Below, piece by piece: positions 6,294 through 13,052 of a stretch of DNA of 13,052 bases. The stretch's first letter is position 1, and each line of letters opens with the position of its first letter. Made by a program: the position numbers and the translations under genes. A model generated the notes under the pieces. It was given only the letters and a program-made list of their open reading frames with translations. It was not told the origin of the DNA and did no database searches. The DNA lies in contig CAMATS010000028.1 of NCBI GenBank assembly GCA_945861195.1, positions 1 to 13,052 on the forward strand. Reading direction: 5' to 3'. The DNA is from Rhodoferax sp. OV413 (GTDB lineage: Bacteria > Pseudomonadota > Gammaproteobacteria > Burkholderiales > Burkholderiaceae_C).

Positions 6294-7309
6294 GCGTTCA
6301 AGAGGCTCAACAAAATTCGCAAGCCTTGGTCATTGCCCGTGACTTGGCCAAAACATTTGATGTCTCTGCACCGTGGCTTAGCCGTGTCGTTGAGGGTAAA
6401 CCACGCCAATTGCTCAAGGCTGTTGATGGCGTGAGTTTCGAAATTGAGCGAGGCAAAACTCTGGCATTGGTGGGCGAGTCGGGGTGTGGCAAAAGCACGG
6501 TTGCGCGCCTGTTGGTGGGCCTATACGAGCCCACCTGCGGTGGCCTGACCTTTGACGGACAGGACGCACACGCCGCCTTCAAATCGAGCGATGCCAAGGC
6601 CATGCGCAAGCGCATCCAAATGATTTTTCAAGATCCCTACGCCAGCTTGAATCCAAGGTGGACTGTCGGAGCCATTGTGGGCGAGCCCTTGCACGAACAT
6701 GGCTTGATCAAAGATGATCAAGAGTTGAAAAACCGGGTGGCCGAATTGCTCAATTCGGTGGGATTGTCGGCGCTTGACATGAGCAAGTACCCACACCAAT
6801 TTTCTGGGGGCCAGCGTCAGCGTATTTCCATCGCGCGTGCTTTGGCCACCGCTCCAGAATTTTTGGTGTGTGACGAGCCCACATCGGCTTTAGATGTGAG
6901 CGTTCAAGCGCAAGTGCTCAATATCATGAAAGATTTGCAGCGCGAACGCGGTCTTACCTATTTGTTCATCTCTCACAACTTGGCCGTGGTGAGGCATGTG
7001 AGCGACAAAGTGGGCGTGATGTACCTAGGTCAGTTGGTGGAGTTGGCAGACAAGCATGTCGTGTTTGACAATCCACAGCACCCCTACACGCGCATGCTGA
7101 TTGATGCCATTCCCAAAATGAAAGACACAGGTCGTGCGCGTACCCCTGTGCAAGGGGAGGTACCTAACCCGCTCAATCCGCCACCTGGCTGCAGTTTCAA
7201 TCCGCGTTGTCCATTGGCCAATGCCAGATGCAAAACAGAACGCCCTGTATTGAAAGATCTGCACGGTATCAAGATCGCATGCCATGCGGTGGAGGAAGGA
7301 CGTCACTGA
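6290..7309 (+). CDS. dppF: ABC peptide transporter ATPase, DppF/OppF type
   Basis: Second nucleotide-binding subunit of the importer. The ATG at 6290 overlaps the dppD stop by four bases and gives 339 residues beginning MSVQEAQQNSQALVIARDL; an upstream in-frame start at 6182 would run through dppD and is unlikely. Walker A GESGCGKST is at 62-70, Gln114 in the Q-loop (MIFQDPYASLNPRW), the signature FSGGQRQRISIARAL at 171-185, Walker B FLVCDEPTSALD at 191-202 and switch His229 (ISHNLAV). The C-terminal family extension has HPYTRMLIDAIP and GCSFNPRCPLANARC. A strong terminator follows 38 bases after the stop, so this is the last gene of the unit. Confidence 0.94.
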   Translation: MSVQEAQQNSQALVIARDLAKTFDVSAPWLSRVVEGKPRQLLKAVDGVSFEIERGKTLALVGESGCGKSTVARLLVGLYEPTCGGLTFDGQDAHAAFKSSDAKAMRKRIQMIFQDPYASLNPRWTVGAIVGEPLHEHGLIKDDQELKNRVAELLNSVGLSALDMSKYPHQFSGGQRQRISIARALATAPEFLVCDEPTSALDVSVQAQVLNIMKDLQRERGLTYLFISHNLAVVRHVSDKVGVMYLGQLVELADKHVVFDNPQHPYTRMLIDAIPKMKDTGRARTPVQGEVPNPLNPPPGCSFNPRCPLANARCKTERPVLKDLHGIKIACHAVEEGRH

Positions 7310-7347
7310 CCTCCTCTCTGAGCTTGACCACTCTGGTTTGAGGCGCA

Positions 7348-7375
7348 AAAAAAGACACCCTTGGGTGTCTTTTTT
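7348..7375. terminator. Strong bidirectional rho-independent terminator
   Basis: AAAAAAGACACCC (7348-7360), loop TT, then GGGTGTCTTTTTT (7363-7375): a perfect 13-base inverted repeat with a T-run on each strand. The GC core is seven bases (GACACCC/GGGTGTC). It lies between the convergent dppF (plus, stop 7309) and the binding-protein gene (minus, stop at 7390) and would end transcripts from both sides. Confidence 0.93.
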
Positions 7376-7389
7376 GCTGGTACTGTGAA

Positions 7390-8982
7390 TTAATTCACTG
7401 TGACATAGTACATCTTAGGTGCATCGTTGGAGTTGTGCGTCATGGTGACGTTTTTCTTCATGGCCCAAGGGCGCATCTGGTGGTGCAGAGGAATGTACAA
7501 AACTTCATCGCGCGTGATGGTCAAAGCTTCATTGATCATGGCGTCACGTTTGGCTTTGTCGGTCTCAGTTTTCATGGACTCGACCAAGGCGTCAACTTTG
7601 GCGTTGCTCACCTTGGCCAGGTTGAAGTTGCCATCGGCGCCTTGCGTGCGTGTCATGACCAAAGACTGCAAAGAATATTGCGCGTCGTAAGTGGCAACAC
7701 CCCAACCAAGCAAGTAAGCACTAGAGTCGAAGTTTTGAATTTTGGCAATGAAGGGGCCAAAATTAACGGCGTTGAGTTTGGTCTTGACGCCAATGCGTGC
7801 CCACATGTTCACGACGGCCTGACAAACCTCTTCGTCATTCACGTAGCGGTTATTGGGGCAGTCGAGGGTAAATTCAAAGCCATTGGCGTAGCCAGCATCG
7901 GCCAACATTTTCTTGGCGCCTTCAATGTCGGCCGGTGCAACCTTGTCCATGTCTGCTGTGTGACCATTGACGCCAGGAGCCACAATGAGGCTAGCCGGGA
8001 TGGACAGGCCGCGCATGATGCTGCGTTGAATGGCAACGCGGTCAATTGACATGCTCAAAGCTTTGCGAACACGGACATCTTTGAATGGATTCTTGCCTTT
8101 TGGGCCGTATTTCAACTCGTCACTACCCATGTCCAAACCAAAGAAAATAGTTCTAACTTCGGGGCCGTCCAAGACAGACAATGCAGGCGTACCGCGAAGA
8201 CGTGCTACGTCTTGCGTAGGTAGGTCGGTGACTGTGTCAACGTTGCCGGCCAAAAGTGCAGCAATGCGTGTGGGGTCTGATTTGATGGGGGTGTAAACCA
8301 CGTCGGTTACGTTGCCTTGCAGTTTGTCCCACCAAGCTTTGTTGGAAGTCATCAACAGCTTTTGGTCGGGCTGCCATTCTTTGATGACATAAGGACCCGT
8401 GCCGTTGGTGTTGTTAGACGCGAAAGTAATCTCTTTGGCTTTGTAGTCTTGAACTTTTTCAGATTTGTTCTTGACGGCCCACAACTTGCTCATGATAAAA
8501 AACGATGTGAAGTTGTTGAACATGGTGGGGTTGGGCTTGTCCAAGATCACGTCTAAAGTATGGTCGTCAATCTTTTTCATTTCCTTGACGCCAGCCACGT
8601 AGATTGCCATCGTCCCTTGAGGCTGACGAATGCGATCAAATGAAAAAACGACGTCGTCGGCCGTGAAGTTGGAGCCATCATTAAATTTCACGTTTTTGCG
8701 CAAATTGAAGCGCACTGTGGTGGGACTGACGATAGTCCAGCTGGTGGCCAAAGAGGGTTCAACCTTGTAATTTTTGTCGTAACGCACCAGCGCTTCGTAG
8801 GTATGGCCAACGATGTTGTTGGTGGTGGCGTGGTTTTGTGAGTGGGGATCGAGCGTCAAAATGTCGTTTTGCGCAGCCCATTTAAGTTCAGCAGCCTGTG
8901 CGCTTGTGAAGCCTAGCAATGAAGCTGATACGCTCACAGCCAGCGTGAGCCAGCGCGAGGTTTTGAGGAATTGTTGATACAT
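7390..8982 (-). CDS. Periplasmic solute-binding protein of the peptide ABC transporter (SBP family 5, DppA/OppA-like)
   Basis: This is the likely substrate receptor of the adjacent importer. The 530-residue product starts MYQQFLKTSRWLTLAVSV and has a clear signal peptide ending in SAQAAELKW. Family 5 features: DILTLDPHSQNHATTNNIVG, YEALVRYD, then LATSWTIVSPTTVRFNLRKN and VKFNDGSNFTADDVVFSFDR (the family signature region), and FKDVRVRKALSMSIDR later in the protein. The ATG at 8982 is preferred to the one at 8994, because TGGGA lies about seven bases before it while the upstream ATG has no ribosome site. The gene faces the opposite way to the permease and ATPase genes, with convergent ends and a shared terminator; separate control is therefore likely, which may help to make the binding protein in excess. 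Confidence 0.9.
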   Translation of the reverse strand: MYQQFLKTSRWLTLAVSVSASLLGFTSAQAAELKWAAQNDILTLDPHSQNHATTNNIVGHTYEALVRYDKNYKVEPSLATSWTIVSPTTVRFNLRKNVKFNDGSNFTADDVVFSFDRIRQPQGTMAIYVAGVKEMKKIDDHTLDVILDKPNPTMFNNFTSFFIMSKLWAVKNKSEKVQDYKAKEITFASNNTNGTGPYVIKEWQPDQKLLMTSNKAWWDKLQGNVTDVVYTPIKSDPTRIAALLAGNVDTVTDLPTQDVARLRGTPALSVLDGPEVRTIFFGLDMGSDELKYGPKGKNPFKDVRVRKALSMSIDRVAIQRSIMRGLSIPASLIVAPGVNGHTADMDKVAPADIEGAKKMLADAGYANGFEFTLDCPNNRYVNDEEVCQAVVNMWARIGVKTKLNAVNFGPFIAKIQNFDSSAYLLGWGVATYDAQYSLQSLVMTRTQGADGNFNLAKVSNAKVDALVESMKTETDKAKRDAMINEALTITRDEVLYIPLHHQMRPWAMKKNVTMTHNSNDAPKMYYVTVN

Positions 8983-9143
8983 GCTAAATCCCATCGAAGT
9001 TAAGTGAGCTAATCATTCTAGGGGAGTGCAGCTATAAATCGCAAGTTAAATCAGAATTATGTCAATTCAGAATTATTGCCGAGAGCGACAAAGCTGGCTT
9101 TATCGGTTTTAATGTGATTTTTGCCGTTACAGGCTAGTCTTTT
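8983..9143. promoter_or_regulatory. Divergent promoter region between the binding protein and amidohydrolase genes
   Basis: This 161-base AT-rich stretch must drive the minus-strand binding protein and the plus-strand amidohydrolase. Two direct copies of TCAGAATTAT lie at 9051-9060 and 9067-9076, 16 bases apart start to start, and could be an operator. A perfect -35 hexamer TTGACA lies on the minus strand at 9065-9060, between the copies, but the expected -10 position (9042-9037) reads GCGATT, so the promoter is not certain. TATAAA at 9033-9038 (plus) or its complement may be a -10 box for one of the directions. An AGG at 9131-9133 is the only ribosome-site candidate for the ATG at 9144. Confidence 0.4.
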
Positions 9144-10379
9144 ATGAATACGATCTTGTTTCAGGCGGCCAATGTGCTGGATGTGGCGTCCTTGCAGTTT
9201 AAAACCGGGCAAGATGTTTGGGTTGAAAACGGCCTGATCAAGTCGGTTGGGCCCCACCAGCCCGACGTGTTCATAGCATCTGACACCAAGGTGGTGAAAG
9301 CCGAGGGTAAAACCCTCATGCCCGGCTTGATCGACTGCCACGTTCATGTGATTGCAGCGCATTTGAACCTCAACATCACGGCCAACCAGCCCAATGTATT
9401 TGCCACATTGCGTGCCTTGCCCATCATGAAGGGCATGCTTATGCGCGGCTTCACCACGGTACGCGATGCTGGTGGCGGTGATTGGAATTTGGCAGAGGCT
9501 ACCCGCACCGACATGACTATTGGGCCCCGTATTTTTGCATCCGGCCGTGCACTGTCGCAAACGGGTGGCCATGGCGATGGTCGTCCCCGCAGTGATGTGA
9601 TTGAGCCCTGTAGTTGTTCTAGTCGAGTTGGTACTTTGGCGCGGGTGGTCGATGGTGTGGACAACGTGCGGCTGGCTGTCCGTGAGGAAATCATGAAAGG
9701 CGCCAATCAAATCAAGATCATGGCGTCTGGGGGTGTTGCCTCACCCAATGACCCCATTCATTATCTTGGGTATTCAGAAGCTGAAATCAGAGCCATTGTC
9801 GAAGAAGCCGAACATGCCGGGACCTATGTGATGGCCCATGCATACACCCCCAAAGCCATTTACCGTGCTGTGGCCTATGGCGTGCGCAGCATTGAGCATG
9901 GCAACCTGATTGATGAAGAAACAGCTCAATTCATGGCTGAGAAAAATGCTTACATGGTGCCTACGTTGATCACTTATGAAGCTTTGGCCAACGAAGGTGA
10001 AAGCTTAGGTTTACCCGCCGTGTCAGTGGCCAAAATTGAAACTGTTCGCAGCCAAGGTCAAAAGGCTTTAGAAATTTTGGCCAAGGCGGGCGTGAAAATG
10101 GCTTTGGGGTCTGATTTGTTGGGCGAGTCACATCGCCATCAATCTGAGGAGTTGCGCATTCGTGCCAGCATTTTGGGTAATGGTGCGGCTTTGCAGCAAG
10201 CCACTTTGAATGCCGCTGAGTTGCTGAACATGTCGGGGCAATTGGGAGTCGTGCAGCCCGGTGCCATCGCCGACTTGCTGCTTGTCAATGGCAACCCGCT
10301 AGCTGATATTTCTTGCTTGTTAGGCCAAGGCGATCATATTGAAGTGATTGTGAAAGATGGAAAGTTGTACAAGCAATAA
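9144..10379 (+). CDS. Metal-dependent amidohydrolase, prolidase/imidazolonepropionase-like (probable dipeptidase)
   Basis: The 411-residue product belongs to the amidohydrolase superfamily with a binuclear metal site. Ligands can be read in order: His66 and His68 (GLIDCHVHV), Lys191 (NQIKIMASGG, the residue carboxylated to bridge the metals), His232 (VMAHAY), His252 (SIEHGN) and Asp324 (ALGSDLLG). RDAGGGDWNLAEA, RALSQTGGHGD (the SxTGGHGD motif) and PGAIADLLLVNGNPL are typical of the cytosolic Xaa-Pro dipeptidase and Xaa-Arg/Lys carboxypeptidase-like branch. No signal peptide is seen, so it should act in the cytoplasm. Next to a peptide importer and divergent from its binding protein, a role in hydrolysing imported peptides is a reasonable inference. 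Exact specificity, including whether it cleaves X-Pro or another amide or lactam, cannot be read. Confidence 0.85.
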   Translation: MNTILFQAANVLDVASLQFKTGQDVWVENGLIKSVGPHQPDVFIASDTKVVKAEGKTLMPGLIDCHVHVIAAHLNLNITANQPNVFATLRALPIMKGMLMRGFTTVRDAGGGDWNLAEATRTDMTIGPRIFASGRALSQTGGHGDGRPRSDVIEPCSCSSRVGTLARVVDGVDNVRLAVREEIMKGANQIKIMASGGVASPNDPIHYLGYSEAEIRAIVEEAEHAGTYVMAHAYTPKAIYRAVAYGVRSIEHGNLIDEETAQFMAEKNAYMVPTLITYEALANEGESLGLPAVSVAKIETVRSQGQKALEILAKAGVKMALGSDLLGESHRHQSEELRIRASILGNGAALQQATLNAAELLNMSGQLGVVQPGAIADLLLVNGNPLADISCLLGQGDHIEVIVKDGKLYKQ

Positions 10380-10427
10380 GTCGCTCGTGGGTTCTTGATC
10401 ATTGCCACTTGTTTACCTGCGGCCGCG

Positions 10428-11015
10428 ATGTACGCTCTATTTTTCGAAGTCCGCCCGAAACCGGGGCATTTGCCGCATTATTTCGAGCATGTGGACAGGC
10501 TGCGCCCGGCCCTGGCCAGGCACCAGGGGCTCTTGTTTTTAGACCGCTACCGTTCGCTGAGCGACGAGGCAGTATTGCTGTCGCACCAGCACTGGCGCGA
10601 TGAGGCCGCCATCCTGGCCTGGCGCAGCGACAGCCTGCACCTGCAATCGCAGCAGGCCGGGCGCTATGCGCACTTTGCCGACTACCGCATCCGCGTGGCC
10701 AGCTTGGCGTGCCAATGGGTCGATGGTCAATTCAGCGATGCAGAGCAAGACTTCACGCAGGCACCCGACCAAGGCCGCTTTGTGATCGCCGCCTACAGCC
10801 AGACAGCCGACGGACAGGTGCCTGCCAACGCTGGTTTTGAAAGTGTGAATCACCAAGGCCAGTACATCAGCCTGCAAGATGCAGGCAAGCGCAGCCTAGC
10901 GCAAACCAGCGTTCGCGCCTGGGGCCAGGTACCTGGCCTGCAAAGCGCACTTGCGTTTCGCGTGGTGCGCGATTACGGCATGCTGGAGCGTAAAGAGGCG
11001 CCGCGCCCTTACTAG
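10428..11015 (+). CDS. ABM-fold protein (antibiotic biosynthesis monooxygenase-like)
   Basis: The product is 195 residues if it starts at MYALFFEVRPKPGHL (10428); the frame is open from 10395 but the added residues do not fit. Residues 1-90 have the dimeric alpha-beta barrel pattern: FFEVRPKPGH, LLFLDRYRSLSDEAVLLSHQHW, then EAAILAWRSDSLHLQSQQAGR, in which Trp, the AxxAWR helix, His and the Gly-Arg are common in ABM-domain proteins. Members include small oxygenases and haem-degrading enzymes; many are of unknown role. The C-terminal half (about 95-195) is less clear but ends FRVVRDYGMLERKEAPRPY, as in similar bacterial proteins. No clear ribosome binding site precedes the start. It is GC-rich (one 60-base line counts 70%), unlike the gene before it, and starts 48 bases after that gene's stop. 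Confidence 0.7.
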   Translation: MYALFFEVRPKPGHLPHYFEHVDRLRPALARHQGLLFLDRYRSLSDEAVLLSHQHWRDEAAILAWRSDSLHLQSQQAGRYAHFADYRIRVASLACQWVDGQFSDAEQDFTQAPDQGRFVIAAYSQTADGQVPANAGFESVNHQGQYISLQDAGKRSLAQTSVRAWGQVPGLQSALAFRVVRDYGMLERKEAPRPY

Positions 11016-11124
11016 GCCCTTAAACCGCTGAACCAAGCGGGTGCTGAGTCCAAACAGCCCGGCCGCCATGAGGGCCAGCTGGCCTTCGCGCAGCGCAGGG
11101 GCGGACAGCCGGGTGTTCTAGGCA

Positions 11125-11475
11125 CTATTGCCCCGTGAAGTTGGCCGCGATGAAGTTGCCGGGGGCGGTGAAGAAGATGTAGAGCGTCTCCTTGGCCTTG
11201 TCCTTGGCTGCAGGGTCTTTGAAGGTCACTTTCCATTCCTTGCCTTTCTTGCCATCGACCGCTTCAACCTTGTCATGCTTGATGGCCTGCCAAGGCGCAT
11301 CGATTTTGCCAGCCTTGACCAATGCCTCCTTGCGTTGCTGGGCGCAGCCCAGGACGGTGGCTTCGGCGGCGGGCTTGCTGCCGTGGAAGTGGCAGCTGCC
11401 ACCCTCCGAGGCCATGGCGGCTTGGCCCATCCAAGTGGCAGCGAGGATGGCGGCGGTGCTCAGTGCGTATTTCAT
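11125..11475 (-). CDS. Small exported DUF6488-like protein
   Basis: A 116-residue product with a signal peptide (MKYALSTAAILAATWMGQAAMA) and then a short His/Cys segment, SEGGSCHFHGSKPAA (residues 23-37). The remainder, AQQRKEALVKAGKIDAPWQ (45-63), KEWKVTFKDPAAKDKAKETL (79-98) and YIFFTAPGNFIAANFTG, matches the DUF6488 family pattern, in which a conserved helix ending in GKID..W is followed by E-W-x-V-x-F-x-(N/D) and an L-Y-(L/I)-F-F-x-x-x-G-x-(Y/F)-I-A-A-N end. The function of the family is unknown. AAGGA lies about seven bases before the ATG. It is 61 bases downstream of the HupE/UreJ-type gene on the same strand, so the two are probably co-transcribed. The N-terminal Cys/His residues suggest metal binding, but this is inference. 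Confidence 0.75.
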   Translation of the reverse strand: MKYALSTAAILAATWMGQAAMASEGGSCHFHGSKPAAEATVLGCAQQRKEALVKAGKIDAPWQAIKHDKVEAVDGKKGKEWKVTFKDPAAKDKAKETLYIFFTAPGNFIAANFTGQ

Positions 11476-11536
11476 GGTGCTTTCCTTTGGGGTGAGATTC
11501 AGATTGAGATTGGGGTGAAACGGTGATGCAGCACAA

Positions 11537-12325
11537 CTATTTCAGGGAGTTGCGACTGTCATCTGTCGAATTGCCGATATCCATGTCTTCATGGACGTGG
11601 CGATGTTCCTCGGCCGGGAAACGGAAGCTATCGGGGTGGCTGTCATGCTGGTAGCCATGGAGTTGGGTGAATAGCAGGTACACACCGGCATACACAATCG
11701 CCAGGTTGGCGGCAAAGCTGAACCGCGCGAACGATGGCCGCTTACGCCAAATAGCCAGCAGCGCCAGCATGGCAGTGAGCGCGGCGATTTGACCGACCTC
11801 CACACCGACGTTGAAGCTCAGGATGCGCAGCAGCATGGCCGTGCTGTCATCTCCCAGCGGCAACTGCTGCAAACGCGTGGACAGGCCAAAGCCATGTAAC
11901 AACCCGAAACCAAAGACCGCAGCCAGCAGGTTGGGCGACGCCATTTGGAAATACTTCTGGAAGCCTCCGTTGTTGTCAAAGCCTTTGTAAATGACACTGA
12001 GCGCGATCATGGCGTCCACCAGGTAGTAGTTCCAGGTGATTTTGTAATACGTCGCAAAAACCAGCGTGATGCAGTGGCCGATGGTGAAGACCGTAACGAA
12101 CTTCGCCACGTCTTTGAAAGTGGTCAGGAAAAACACCACGCCAAAGAGGAACAAGAGGTGGTCATAGCCCGTGAGCATGTGGCTTGCGCCCAGTGAGATG
12201 TAGCGCAGATAAGCACCGTCCAGCATGTGCTGGCGGTCGGCGTCAGAGATGCCGTGGGCGGCCGCCAGCAATGGCAGAGCCAAAAGCAGCAAAGGAAGAA
12301 GTCGATTGAATGGCAACTTGTGCAT
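11537..12325 (-). CDS. HupE/UreJ-family integral membrane protein
   Basis: The 262-residue product starts MHKLPFNRLLPLLLLALPL (12325) with a signal peptide ending AAAHG; the frame runs upstream to 12418, but the added part lacks sense. HupE/UreJ-2 features: LGASHMLTGYDHLLFLFGVV (46-65, with His49, Asp55, His56), FTIGHCITLV (80-89, His84), FGFGLLHGFGLS (138-149, His144) and SFNVGVEVGQI (170-180, Glu176). About seven hydrophobic segments are visible. The C-terminus is His/Asp-rich (HGYQHDSHPDS, EEHRHVHEDMD). HupE and UreJ proteins are secondary metal (nickel or cobalt) permeases or hydrogenase/urease accessories; the HupE/UreJ-2 branch is not well characterised. Neither hydrogenase nor urease genes are nearby. 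The neighbourhood of a His-rich exported protein and a DUF6488-like protein favours metal handling. Confidence 0.82.
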   Translation of the reverse strand: MHKLPFNRLLPLLLLALPLLAAAHGISDADRQHMLDGAYLRYISLGASHMLTGYDHLLFLFGVVFFLTTFKDVAKFVTVFTIGHCITLVFATYYKITWNYYLVDAMIALSVIYKGFDNNGGFQKYFQMASPNLLAAVFGFGLLHGFGLSTRLQQLPLGDDSTAMLLRILSFNVGVEVGQIAALTAMLALLAIWRKRPSFARFSFAANLAIVYAGVYLLFTQLHGYQHDSHPDSFRFPAEEHRHVHEDMDIGNSTDDSRNSLK

Positions 12326-12462
12326 GAAATGACTTTCTGAATTCAATATCGGAAAAGCGCCAAACGCCACTGGCGCAGCGTGATGACAACGGGATTTTGC
12401 AAAGTGAGGAATGGCCAAAGCCAGCGCGTCTGCGCCGCAGGGGAGCGGGCATGGCGCTTGCC
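12326..12462 (-). promoter_or_regulatory. Gap with terminator-like hairpin between His-rich gene and HupE-type gene
   Basis: Within this 137-base gap, GCGCCA (12357-12362) and TGGCGC (12371-12376) form a six-base stem with an eight-base loop. Read on the minus strand it is followed by TTTT (12356-12353), so it looks like a weak intrinsic terminator or attenuator in the direction of the HupE-type gene. No convincing promoter boxes were found between it and the HupE-type ATG. Confidence 0.4.
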
Positions 12463-12816
12463 TCAGGCGTGGCGCTTCGGCGGCCTCAGCAAGCGGTCTA
12501 GATCGGCAGACGCCGCCGCCGCACGGGTTAGGTCAATCGGGGCCAAAAGTTGCGCGGCTGAAGGCTCAAACCCGGCCACTGGCAACCAAGCTGGGTTATT
12601 GAATCCACCGTCCGCATGCAGGTGTTGCGCCGCGCCATCGGCGTTTTCTACGTGAACCGACAGGTCGTCATGGTGGTGGTGATCAGCCGCCTGCGCGTGC
12701 AAAACGGCATGCTCAAATTCCTGCCCCCGGTCAGACACGGTCAGTGGGCCAACCATAACCAAGCTTTGCCACAAAATGGCCAGCAACATCAGAACGGCTC
12801 GGAGTCGGTAGGGCAT
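12463..12816 (-). CDS. Small histidine-rich exported protein (CzcI-like style)
   Basis: The preferred start at 12816 (MPYRLRAVLMLLAILWQSLV) gives 117 residues with one N-terminal hydrophobic segment (about 6-25) that can act as signal or anchor. Histidines cluster after it: His36, His40, His46-49 (ADHHHHDD), His55, His65 and His67 (QHLHADGG). The C-terminal part is hydrophobic-alanine-rich and ends ADLDRLLRPPKRHA. Size, layout and position are similar to small metal-associated proteins seen beside heavy-metal efflux or HupE-type genes, but I cannot name a family with confidence. No ribosome binding site is seen at 12816; a TAAAAT eight bases upstream suggests a promoter -10 or a leaderless start, and the frame is also open to 12867. 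It probably leads the minus-strand metal-related run. Confidence 0.55.
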   Translation of the reverse strand: MPYRLRAVLMLLAILWQSLVMVGPLTVSDRGQEFEHAVLHAQAADHHHHDDLSVHVENADGAAQHLHADGGFNNPAWLPVAGFEPSAAQLLAPIDLTRAAAASADLDRLLRPPKRHA

Positions 12817-13052
12817 GGGGTTAAATTTTAGCGGCGCACCCATCGGGCGGGTGAATCTTGCATGCAAGACATCTGGCGCCGCTGCTGGTCGACCCGCTGT
12901 TCGACACCGCCGTCCTGAGTGCCGCCAAGAGGGACCCCGCGGGTTTCATCAATGAGGTGGCGGTTTTCCGGAAGCAGTCGCTCGCACCAGTGCGCCCCGC
13001 AGCCCCAGCGCTTGAAACTCGGAAACCACGAACGGGCTCGGCGGCACACAGT
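12817..13052. other. Unassigned right end of window
   Basis: Both strands are open here. The plus frame from about 12858 to the end reads HLAPLLVDPLFDTAVLSAAK and then RDPAGFINEVAVF; the minus frame down from 13049 gives a Cys/Arg-rich peptide. Neither was recognised, and neither has a clear start signal. The promoter of the His-rich gene should also lie in this stretch: TAAAAT on the minus strand (12830-12825) is the best -10 candidate, with a poor -35. Confidence 0.3.

Noticed and set aside
7435..8049. 204-codon plus-strand open frame
   Set aside because: Antisense to the solute-binding protein gene, whose signal peptide and family signature are clear.
9037..9065. Complete sigma-70 promoter for the binding-protein gene
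   Set aside because: TTGACA is perfect, but at 17-19 bases spacing there is no acceptable -10 box, so only the -35-like hexamer is reported.
9057..9710. 217-codon minus-strand open frame over the amidohydrolase start
   Set aside because: It is antisense to a gene with complete metal-site motifs and has a His/Asn-rich, structureless composition; no ribosome site.
11016..11124. Minus-strand coding fragment (ALREGQLALMAAGLFGL reading)
   Set aside because: It looks somewhat protein-like, but continues as antisense into the ABM gene and has no start or family match; treated as non-coding spacer.
12828..13049. 73-codon minus-strand open frame at the right edge
   Set aside because: Cys/Arg/Trp-rich peptide with no motif and no ribosome site; it also overlaps the plus frame that reads more like protein.

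Overview
The window looks like chromosomal DNA of a betaproteobacterium, most likely Burkholderiales/Comamonadaceae. The reasons are a Sox gene set in the order X-Y-Z-A, a molybdenum hydroxylase of the isoquinoline oxidoreductase type, a Dpp/Opp-type peptide transporter with close proteobacterial motifs, and a HupE/UreJ-type protein next to a DUF6488-like protein. The taxonomic guess rests on protein style only.

Layout. (1) 1-251: C-terminal end of a molybdenum hydroxylase large subunit. (2) 267-2369: soxX, soxY, soxZ, soxA, closely spaced and co-directional; they encode the SoxAX cytochrome and the SoxYZ carrier of periplasmic thiosulfate oxidation. SoxY lacks the usual GGCGG tail. soxB does not follow. 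(3) 2370-3218: a gene graveyard with an internally deleted IS630-family transposase on the minus strand that starts at the soxA stop codon, a hairpin-rich stretch, and the C-terminal stub of a DUF3047-like gene. (4) 3219-7309: an ABC peptide (dipeptide/oligopeptide) transporter with two permeases and two ATPases, ended by a strong bidirectional terminator. (5) 7390-8982: its probable solute-binding protein on the minus strand. (6) 9144-10379: a divergent prolidase-like amidohydrolase. (7) 10428-11015: an antibiotic-biosynthesis-monooxygenase (ABM) fold protein. (8) 11125-12816: a minus-strand run of a histidine-rich exported protein, a HupE/UreJ-type membrane protein and a DUF6488-like exported protein, probably concerned with metal handling. 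(9) 12817-13052: unassigned.

How the genes may work together. Regions 4-6 form a plausible peptide acquisition and hydrolysis unit: binding protein captures substrate, the ABC transporter imports it, and the metal-dependent amidohydrolase could cleave it in the cytoplasm. This link is inferred from neighbourhood and families. Sample lines from this block have visibly lower GC (about 48-57%) than sample lines from the sox block and from the genes after 10428 (about 58-70%), which, with the transposon remnant on the left side, suggests a mosaic history.

I did not find a CRISPR array, rRNA, tRNA or a clear defence or phage system. I saw no feature that I would call a wholly new system; the best leads are the non-canonical SoxY tail, the metal-handling trio and the structured repeat-like element at 2824-2910.
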